This document shows, in pieces, positions 52,417 to 57,549 of a stretch of 57,549 nucleotides of DNA. Source of the stretch: a virus. Both the position numbers and the translations under genes were made by a program. The notes beneath the pieces were generated by a model. That model saw only the letters and a list, made by a program, of their open reading frames with translations, ran no database searches and was not told the DNA's origin. The stretch covers positions 1 to 57,549 of IMG/VR virus record IMGVR_UViG_3300028025_000648. One strand, written 5' to 3'. Position 1 is the stretch's first letter. Each line of letters begins with the position of its first letter.

Positions 52417-52422
52417 ATTATA
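52417..52422 (-). promoter_or_regulatory. -10 promoter (TATAAT), leaderless start
   Basis: TATAAT on the minus strand ends 6 bases before ATG 52410. The preceding bases are GGG rather than TGn, so the extended element is imperfect. Confidence 0.6.
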
Positions 52423-52424
52423 CC

Positions 52425-52727
52425 CTATCCGAAGATCTGTCCAGCCAAGATTGCTTGGTCTGAAGTGTAGTCTGGTTCTGTTACTGTACCCCACTCTAAT
52501 CCTGTTGATGTAGCAGAATTAGCCTTTAAAAATGTTCCGTTTGTTCCTACACCTAATCTTGCGACGGTATCAGGAGCAGATCCAGCAAGCAAATCACCCT
52601 TAGCATCAATAACTGTAGACTCTACAAAGTTAGCGTGTGAGTGTGGTCCAACCCCTACTGGAATCCATGTATCAGTCTGAGCATCATAAACATATGCTGG
52701 TCTTGGAGTTGTACCTACTGTTGCCAT
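52425..52727 (-). CDS. KGD-type tail segment protein, copy 2
   Basis: The 100-aa product has an N-terminal part (PRPAYVYDAQTDTWIPVG) typical of fibre sequence, followed by STVIDAKGDLLAGSAPDTVA and NGTFLKANSATSTGLEWGTV, matching the copies at 50595 and 57013. It is encoded one base after the NYAGIG-type gene and just before the leaderless 52410 gene. Probably a fibre component. Confidence 0.7.
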   Translation of the reverse strand: MATVGTTPRPAYVYDAQTDTWIPVGVGPHSHANFVESTVIDAKGDLLAGSAPDTVARLGVGTNGTFLKANSATSTGLEWGTVTEPDYTSDQAILAGQIFG

Positions 52728-52728
52728 T

Positions 52729-53070
52729 TTATTCTGTTACCTCGTCCCAAGATAAAGTTTCTTCATTCCAAACATATACTCCTTCAGGCCTAGCAACAGG
52801 TGCTTGCCATTGAGCATTTTCATCAAGTGTCCAAGAGTCAAAAGGCTTAGGTGCAATAAATGCTCCGTCATCTCCAAATTCTGGATCCCAAAGAAAACCT
52901 TGTCCTGCATAGTTATATCTAAAGTTAGCGTTATAACTGGTTTGAATCCAAGTACCGCCAAGACCTAGGTCATCAGCCATATATTCTTGTCCACGGTATT
53001 CCATAGCATTAGGAACTACAAGGACACGAGTAACAATATTGTTTTCGTCTACTTCTGCAAAGTGTGCCAT
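52729..53070 (-). CDS. NYAGIG-type tail-associated protein, copy 3
   Basis: The 113-aa product matches the family: MAHFAEVDENNIVTRVLVVP, GGTWIQTSYNANFRYNYAGQ and APVARPEGVYVWNEETLSWD. The motif reads NYAGQG rather than NYAGIG. Its ATG overlaps the stop of the 53309 gene (TAATGG). Unlike the other two copies it follows a small coiled protein instead of a glycine-rich gene. Confidence 0.75.
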   Translation of the reverse strand: MAHFAEVDENNIVTRVLVVPNAMEYRGQEYMADDLGLGGTWIQTSYNANFRYNYAGQGFLWDPEFGDDGAFIAPKPFDSWTLDENAQWQAPVARPEGVYVWNEETLSWDEVTE

Positions 53071-53309
53071 TATGGAATCATCACTCCCGCTTCTTCTTCT
53101 GTTAAAGGTTCTCCTGCTGCAAGTTTTGCTCTTGCTGAAACTTTTAGCGCTTCAATTCTTTCTTGCTCTGCAAGTCTTGCTGCTTCCCATTCTTCATAAG
53201 CAGCAACATCTTGATCACGCTGTGCAATCTCTGCAGCGGTATAAGCAACAATAAATTGCTCTCCTGTTTGAACATCAATAATCATTTTGTTTAACACTTC
53301 TTCTGACAT
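53070..53309 (-). CDS. Small helical tail-associated protein (79 aa)
   Basis: The 79-aa protein has VQTGEQFIVAYTAAEIAQRD followed by a long charged helix (EWEAARLAEQERIEALKVSA) and a short end (LTEEEAGVMIP). The TGE...TAAEIAQR pattern is common in small proteins beside phage tail fibres, some grouped as fibre assembly or XkdW-like proteins, from memory. It has AGGAGG and a TATAAT (53327). Probably a fibre assembly helper. Confidence 0.75.
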   Translation of the reverse strand: MSEEVLNKMIIDVQTGEQFIVAYTAAEIAQRDQDVAAYEEWEAARLAEQERIEALKVSARAKLAAGEPLTEEEAGVMIP

Positions 53310-53326
53310 TATTGCCTCCTTTGTCT

Positions 53327-53332
53327 ATTATA
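53327..53332 (-). promoter_or_regulatory. -10 promoter (TATAAT)
   Basis: TATAAT on the minus strand, 17 bases before the start at 53309, upstream of AGGAGG. The TG lies directly before the hexamer, so the extended element is imperfect. Confidence 0.55.
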
Positions 53333-53337
53333 CATCA

Positions 53338-54690
53338 TTACAACACTGGATACCTAATAATAACAATTCCTGAACCACCAGCACCACCAGTTGTAGAGCC
53401 ACCTATTGCACCACCACCACCGCCGCCTGTATTTGGAGTTCCACTACCACCAACAGCACCACCACCGCCTGCTCCTGCAGAACCGTTATTTCCTGGGGTG
53501 TAAACTGGACCTGCACCACCGCCTGCATAAGTAACAGATGAACCAGTAATTGAAACGGCTACACCAGCACCACCATTACCACCATTTCCTACTGAACCGT
53601 TAGTACCAGCCGTACTTGCACCACCGCCACCGCCACCACTTTGTCCATTAACACTACTATCACCAGCACCAGTTCCACCAGCACGACCTTGATTAGTTGT
53701 ACCAGAGCCTGCTGCGCCGACAAATCCTGTCACATTTCCTCTACCGCTACCGCCTCCACCAGATCCACCTGTGCTACCAGCGTTACTAGCACGACCACCA
53801 AAACCACCACCTAAGGATGTAATAGTTGAAAAACTAGAATTACTACCTTGATTGCCAACGGCTTGAGTGCCACCAGCACCACCTGCTCCAACAGTTACTA
53901 CATAATTTTGAGCAGTGACAGAAATAGGAGATTCTAGTGAACCACCACCTCCCGTTGCGGTTACAGTAGAACGCAATCCACCTGCACCGCCACCGCCACC
54001 TACATCTCCTCCGCCACCGCCACCGCCACCGACGACGAGATAGTTACAGGTCAAATTTCTTTGTGGAATAAATAATCCAGAAGATAAAAAGGAATGATAC
54101 CAGAATGAACCATCTGTTGTAATATTATCTCCTCCGCTTGCATAAGGAGCAAGTGTTGGTGTAGTTCCTAATGTTACAACTCCATAAACAGAAACTGTTG
54201 AATACCTCATAAAAGGAATAGTTCCATTTCCTATAGTCAAAGTCATTTTTGAAATTGCAGCGCCATTATATTGACCTGCTACCAATTCAGTAAATGCTAT
54301 TGCTGAATTTTGTTCTGAATTTGATGTTATAGATATTGTTTTAAGTCCTGTTGATCTATAATTAGAAACATAAAAACTTGAATTTGAAAAAACATTTGAA
54401 GTAGCGCTATTACAATTTCCATCACCAATAAATAGTCTATTGTTATTTACTAAAACAACTCCTGATCCATTGGTACCGTTTCCATTTCCGTATAAATATA
54501 AATCTGAGTGACCTACTGAGTCATCATTAAAATTAGCAAAATAGTTTGCAGTAACTGCAGCAGTATTTCCTCTAGCAGAAATTACAACATAAAAATCTCT
54601 ATATCCTGTTGTAGGTAAGTTATCAAACACTATTGAAGTAACTTCTGAAGTTACCTCTACCCTTCTTAACAAAACATTATTTATTGTCAT
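53338..54690 (-). CDS. Glycine-rich fibre with N-terminal beta-sandwich domain (450 aa)
   Basis: The 450-aa product has an N-terminal beta-sandwich domain (about 1-175; LPTTGYRDFYVVISARGNTA, ending STVSVYGVV), a conserved hinge (FWYHSFLSSGLFIPQRNL) and a glycine-rich C-terminal domain (NYLVVGGGGGGGGDVGGGGG to SGIVIIRYPVL). The same three-part build is seen in the 453-aa neighbour, and the N-terminal domain resembles the stand-alone 203-aa protein at 56062. Probably a receptor-binding fibre; the glycine-rich part may form a polyglycine bundle at the tip. GAGGTAA precedes the start. Confidence 0.8.
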   Translation of the reverse strand: MTINNVLLRRVEVTSEVTSIVFDNLPTTGYRDFYVVISARGNTAAVTANYFANFNDDSVGHSDLYLYGNGNGTNGSGVVLVNNNRLFIGDGNCNSATSNVFSNSSFYVSNYRSTGLKTISITSNSEQNSAIAFTELVAGQYNGAAISKMTLTIGNGTIPFMRYSTVSVYGVVTLGTTPTLAPYASGGDNITTDGSFWYHSFLSSGLFIPQRNLTCNYLVVGGGGGGGGDVGGGGGAGGLRSTVTATGGGGSLESPISVTAQNYVVTVGAGGAGGTQAVGNQGSNSSFSTITSLGGGFGGRASNAGSTGGSGGGGSGRGNVTGFVGAAGSGTTNQGRAGGTGAGDSSVNGQSGGGGGGASTAGTNGSVGNGGNGGAGVAVSITGSSVTYAGGGAGPVYTPGNNGSAGAGGGGAVGGSGTPNTGGGGGGAIGGSTTGGAGGSGIVIIRYPVL

Positions 54691-54700
54691 TTAAATTACC

Positions 54701-56062
54701 TCACGCCCTCAAATATCTAATGATAACAATTCCTGAACCACCTCTTGAGCCAGAACCTGCGGAGTCACTTCCTCCTCCGCCACCACCGCCACCGCCTGTG
54801 TTTGGAGTTCCACCTACAGAACCTTGGGTTCCAAAGTCTGCACCTTTTGATCCGCCACCTAAGCCACCAGAGCCACCGCTGGCAGCGTTTGCACCACCAC
54901 CACCGCCACCACCATAATAAACAACTCCTGATACATTTTGACCCGTTCCTGTAACAAGTCCCCAAGAAGAAAATAATGCTGTGCCAATTCCTCCAGCACC
55001 ACCGCTTCCACTGCTTGGCTGAGTAGATCCAACTGCTCCTGCTCCACCACCGCCTGGTGCTCCTAATTGAAAAGAAGAACTTCCTCCTGCAAAACCTTCT
55101 ACAGGGGTATAACTACCTGAGTTTCCTGCTCCACCTGCACCGCCACCATTTGTTACTAGAAGAGTTCCAGCACCACCACCACCTGAACCACCTGAACTTC
55201 CTACGTTAGGGTTTCTTTGTAATGATGAACCACCTCCACCACCTGATGAAGAAAATGAGTTAAATGTAGATGCTTCTCCATTAGATGCAAGTGCAGTTGC
55301 TGATGCAGAACCATTTCCGCCTGCTCCTACTGTTACAGTATAGTTTGTTGCCGTTAAAGATTGAGTAGTACTTCTTACGCCACCTGCACCGCCACCACCT
55401 CCGTTATCACAGCCTCCACCGCCTCCTCCTCCAACTACTAATACATCAGCCGAAATAGACTGTGTTGGAGTAAATGTTGCCGATGAAGCAAATACATGAT
55501 AAAAATGTGTAGAATCTGCGTATACAACTCCACCTAATGCTTTTGTTCCAGAAAAACCTTCTGACTTAATTCCATATATATTGATTGTAGATCCCGAAGT
55601 AAAACCTGAACAGTCTGGTGCAATCATCCTAATTGAAGTAATGGCTTCAGTGCTATTGTTTGTAGATCCTCTCCATGTTCCAACACAAGACCCTACTCTA
55701 AAGTTTAAAAGTGTATCTCTTGATACTGCGCTTTTAAAAGTTGTCGTATTTCTAAAATCTTGAAGATGAAAAATCTGTAAAGATCTTGATGTTCCTACTG
55801 ATCCAAGAACCATAGATGTTGAATTGGATGTATTATCACTAGTAGCAGGGGATGTTCCATAACCATAAAGTCTAATAGAAGAGTTATAACCTAAAGTTAC
55901 TCCATTAAACTGAAGTCCAACAAAAGATACAGCATTTACTGGTGCAAAATCACAAACAATCTCTAGATCTGAATAATCTGTATAGGAACTCACATCAATA
56001 TCTATTGTAGAGGTTGTTGATGTTAATGTTCTTGTAAAAAGTGGTATCTTTGTATTAGCCAT
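54701..56062 (-). CDS. Glycine-rich fibre with N-terminal beta-sandwich domain (453 aa)
   Basis: The 453-aa product repeats the build of the 53338 gene: a beta domain (about 1-170, SSYTDYSDLEIVCDFAPVNA to TINIYGIKSEG), the hinge HFYHVFASSATFTPTQSISA, and a glycine-rich C-terminal domain from DVLVVGGGGGGGCDNGGGGG to SGIVIIRYLRA. The N-terminal part differs much more than the end, which suggests recent exchange or duplication. Likely a receptor-binding protein. The ATG overlaps the upstream stop. Confidence 0.8.
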   Translation of the reverse strand: MANTKIPLFTRTLTSTTSTIDIDVSSYTDYSDLEIVCDFAPVNAVSFVGLQFNGVTLGYNSSIRLYGYGTSPATSDNTSNSTSMVLGSVGTSRSLQIFHLQDFRNTTTFKSAVSRDTLLNFRVGSCVGTWRGSTNNSTEAITSIRMIAPDCSGFTSGSTINIYGIKSEGFSGTKALGGVVYADSTHFYHVFASSATFTPTQSISADVLVVGGGGGGGCDNGGGGGAGGVRSTTQSLTATNYTVTVGAGGNGSASATALASNGEASTFNSFSSSGGGGGSSLQRNPNVGSSGGSGGGGAGTLLVTNGGGAGGAGNSGSYTPVEGFAGGSSSFQLGAPGGGGAGAVGSTQPSSGSGGAGGIGTALFSSWGLVTGTGQNVSGVVYYGGGGGGGANAASGGSGGLGGGSKGADFGTQGSVGGTPNTGGGGGGGGGSDSAGSGSRGGSGIVIIRYLRA

Positions 56063-56673
56063 TATCTAGTCCCATACAAAGATATCTTAGAGTTTGCTGA
56101 AATATTGCCACCATCACCAATTGAAAATGTTAAAGATCTAATAGGATCATTACTTCTCCAAACATTGCTTTCTATAGTTACCTGACCTGATCCATTGATT
56201 GAATAGCCACCAATATGGTTTACAGTTTTATTTTTTTGTGGGTGTGAGTAGTCTAGAATATCTACAATCAAAACCCCATAGTAGTTTGCTGCTTGGTTTC
56301 CTGCTGGGATTCTCTCTAAAGCAACTCCTGTAAAAGGAACGTCATTGTCTGTTGAGACTGCTGTTCCTGATCCTCTTAGAGCATGTCTTGAATAAGTAGA
56401 ACTTGAGTCTTCATTAAATCTGCACATTAAAAATGTTTCCGATGATGCTCTGTCTGAACGAACCATAATTCGCAGTTGTAGATGTTCGTACCCTTGTGGA
56501 ATGCCAGCCATTGTAATTGTAGAAAGTCCTGATGGAATAGTTATAGATGCTAAAGAATCATATCCGCCTACTGGAGTCCAATCAACCCAAGTAGTATTTC
56601 CAGCAAGCATGCTCTTATAAGAGACTTTATCGCTTGCTAGAGAAGATGCGTCTGAAAACTTATAAACGCCCAT
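56062..56673 (-). CDS. Fibre beta-sandwich protein without glycine-rich tail (203 aa)
   Basis: The 203-aa product resembles the N-terminal domain of the two large glycine-rich fibres: IPQGYEHLQLRIMVRSDRAS, then FNEDSSSTYSRHALRGSGTA and a closing NSKISLYGTR. It has an extra N-terminal lead (KFSDASSLASDKVSYKSMLA) and lacks the glycine-rich part. Probably a fibre or fibre-attachment protein. It is encoded between a small beta-rich gene and the first long fibre gene. Confidence 0.7.
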   Translation of the reverse strand: MGVYKFSDASSLASDKVSYKSMLAGNTTWVDWTPVGGYDSLASITIPSGLSTITMAGIPQGYEHLQLRIMVRSDRASSETFLMCRFNEDSSSTYSRHALRGSGTAVSTDNDVPFTGVALERIPAGNQAANYYGVLIVDILDYSHPQKNKTVNHIGGYSINGSGQVTIESNVWRSNDPIRSLTFSIGDGGNISANSKISLYGTR

Positions 56674-56675
56674 TA

Positions 56676-56978
56676 CTAAACAATCTCCACTCCACTGATG
56701 TGGAAGTTCATTGTGGTTGCTGATGCTCCACCTGTGATTGTTTGAGTATTGGTAAGAACTTGCTTTAGGTCAATTACTGTTGAGTCATATGCACCTACGG
56801 TTACGAGTGTTGCAATGTTTACTCCACCTAGGGCTAGTGTGAATGATCCAATTGTTCCCGCAGTATTTGTAACGACAATATTTGTTACTACTGCTGTTAC
56901 ACCTGTTGCGGTGTATAGTGTAGTGCCTGTATTTGTTGTTGCAGCACCACGAAATAAAGTTTTACTAGTTGTAGCCAT
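56676..56978 (-). CDS. Small beta-rich virion protein, copy 3
   Basis: The 100-aa product (MATTSKTLFRGAATTNTGTT, then LYTATGVTAVVTNIVVTNTA and NFHISGVEIV) follows the pattern of 50264 and 52057 and is very rich in Thr, Val and Ala. It has GGAGGT and a -10 (57001). Probably a small tail or decoration component. Confidence 0.65.
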   Translation of the reverse strand: MATTSKTLFRGAATTNTGTTLYTATGVTAVVTNIVVTNTAGTIGSFTLALGGVNIATLVTVGAYDSTVIDLKQVLTNTQTITGGASATTMNFHISGVEIV

Positions 56979-57000
56979 TAGTTACTACCTCCGATACATA

Positions 57001-57009
57001 ATTGTAGCA
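57001..57009 (-). promoter_or_regulatory. Extended -10 promoter (TGCTACAAT)
   Basis: TGCTACAAT on the minus strand, 22 bases before the start at 56978, upstream of GGAGGT. Confidence 0.5.
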
Positions 57010-57012
57010 TAC

Positions 57013-57549
57013 TTAGAATACTCCCATAATTGCTTTAATCTCAATTGAGGTTAGGTCTGGATCTGGCACTGATGCCCATTGCAGCCCCGTCGCTGTTGAT
57101 GAGTTTAACTTAAGATATAGACCATCTGTGTCTGCTGACAAAATTGCTGGGGTATTATCAGCACTTGCTGTAATAATATCACCCTTAGCATTAACAAAAC
57201 TATTATTGATTACTGTGGCTACGTTAACTGGTGGAATAAGGAGAACCTGAAGGGTATCTCCAACCTGAGCAGCAGATCCAAGAACAATGCTTGTGCCAGA
57301 TGCTGCGGTATAGTCAGAACCACGAACAAGCATTACACCATTGAGGTATACTTGCTCTGTTGAAGGTGAGTATGAGAGGGTTGTTGCTTCATCTCCCTCG
57401 CCAGTAAATGTAGTTCCTGCCTCTGTTACAGTCTTTGTCCAACGAGTAAGTTCTACGGCTGTTGGATTTGTGGTTCCATTTGTATCAAGCCAAATCTGTC
57501 CTTCAATTTCTGATGTAGGCATTGAGTCTTGTGCAACACCACCAGAGAT
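57013..57549 (-). CDS. KGD-type tail fibre protein, copy 3, 5' end outside window
   Basis: The frame is open to the right edge, so the gene starts outside; 179 codons are present. The visible part reads ISGGVAQDSMPTSEIEGQIW and LDTNGTTNPTAVELTRWTKT, typical of fibre sequence, then a beta domain (QVYLNGVMLVRGSDYTAASG, VLGSAAQVGDTLQVLLIPP) and the KGD segment (NAKGDIITASADNTPAILSA, then LYLKLNSSTATGLQWASV). This end matches the free-standing KGD proteins at 50595 and 52425, so those look like separated fibre ends. ATG 57522 is only an internal methionine. Confidence 0.75.
   Translation of the reverse strand: MSGGVAQDSMPTSEIEGQIWLDTNGTTNPTAVELTRWTKTVTEAGTTFTGEGDEATTLSYSPSTEQVYLNGVMLVRGSDYTAASGTSIVLGSAAQVGDTLQVLLIPPVNVATVINNSFVNAKGDIITASADNTPAILSADTDGLYLKLNSSTATGLQWASVPDPDLTSIEIKAIMGVF

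Noticed and set aside
53312-54917. Plus-strand proline-rich open frames
   Set aside because: They arise from GGT/GGA glycine codons read on the other strand (CCA, CCG, ACC) and are an artefact of the glycine-rich fibres.
49415-55440. Short direct repeats that look like a CRISPR array or microsatellite
   Set aside because: The repeats are glycine codon runs in frame with protein domains; no equal-length repeats with unique spacers are present.
48211-57549. Diversity-generating retroelement acting on tail fibres
   Set aside because: No reverse transcriptase gene or template repeat was seen in the window; the variation pattern is modular, not adenine-directed.
1-57549. Temperate phage or prophage with attachment sites
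   Set aside because: No integrase, lysogeny repressor, flanking host genes or att-like repeats were recognised; genes outside the window cannot be excluded.
1-57549. tRNA genes
   Set aside because: I saw no cloverleaf with a T-loop consensus while reading; a tRNA search program would be decisive.

Overview
The window is a contiguous piece of a tailed double-stranded DNA phage genome. Every supported gene lies on the minus strand, so the biological reading order runs from the right edge (57549) to the left edge (1). The genome is AT-rich and tightly packed: stop and start codons overlap (TAATG, ATGA, ATGAGTGA, GTGAGTGA) and gaps are short. The head genes are of the HK97 type, the tape measure protein is very long (2791 aa) and no contractile-sheath gene is visible, so a long-tailed siphovirus is most likely. 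The host is not proven. Actinobacterial-looking signal peptides, several leaderless starts, a LysM domain in the tape measure, and tail genes resembling families I know from aquatic phages together suggest a phage of a low-GC aquatic actinobacterium. That is inference.

Layout in transcription order. (1) 57549-48211: a receptor-binding region built from repeated modules: four glycine-rich fibre/adhesin proteins, three copies of a short NYAGIG-type tail protein, three copies of a KGD-type tail segment and three small beta-rich proteins. (2) 48166-47933 small conserved protein, a terminator, then 47764-45734, a monomeric B12-dependent (class II) ribonucleotide reductase. (3) 45700-42071 a large LamG-like virion protein. 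(4) 42052-34465 head and neck: a small protein, portal, prohead protease with an in-frame scaffold, major capsid protein and head-tail connectors. (5) 34390-16269 tail: major tail protein, two paralogous tail-assembly chaperones, tape measure, and baseplate or tip proteins. (6) 16264-4626 replication, recombination and nucleotide metabolism: zinc ribbon and MerR-like proteins, DnaB-type helicase, primase, ssDNA-binding protein, complete DNA polymerase III alpha, MazG, RecA, several nucleases (RuvC-like, Cas4/RecB-like, a small PD-(D/E)XK protein) and DUF3310. (7) 4636-2332 terminase small (probable) and large subunits. (8) 2313-1 two secreted proteins, the second cut by the left window edge.

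Transcription signals are readable. Extended -10 elements (TGnTATAAT-like on the minus strand) lie just upstream of many gene starts, and four strong hairpin terminators separate units; at all four a -10 follows within about 75 bases. Four genes (40040, 42052, 50822, 52410) have their start codon only 6-9 bases after a -10 hexamer and no Shine-Dalgarno sequence, which predicts leaderless or near-leaderless mRNAs. A second motif, TATAAA, precedes the major capsid, ssDNA-binding, nuclease and secreted-protein genes.

No integrase, repressor of lysogeny, tRNA, CRISPR array, insertion sequence, endolysin or holin was recognised. There is no stretch longer than about 300 bases without a gene; the longest gap is 47765-47932.
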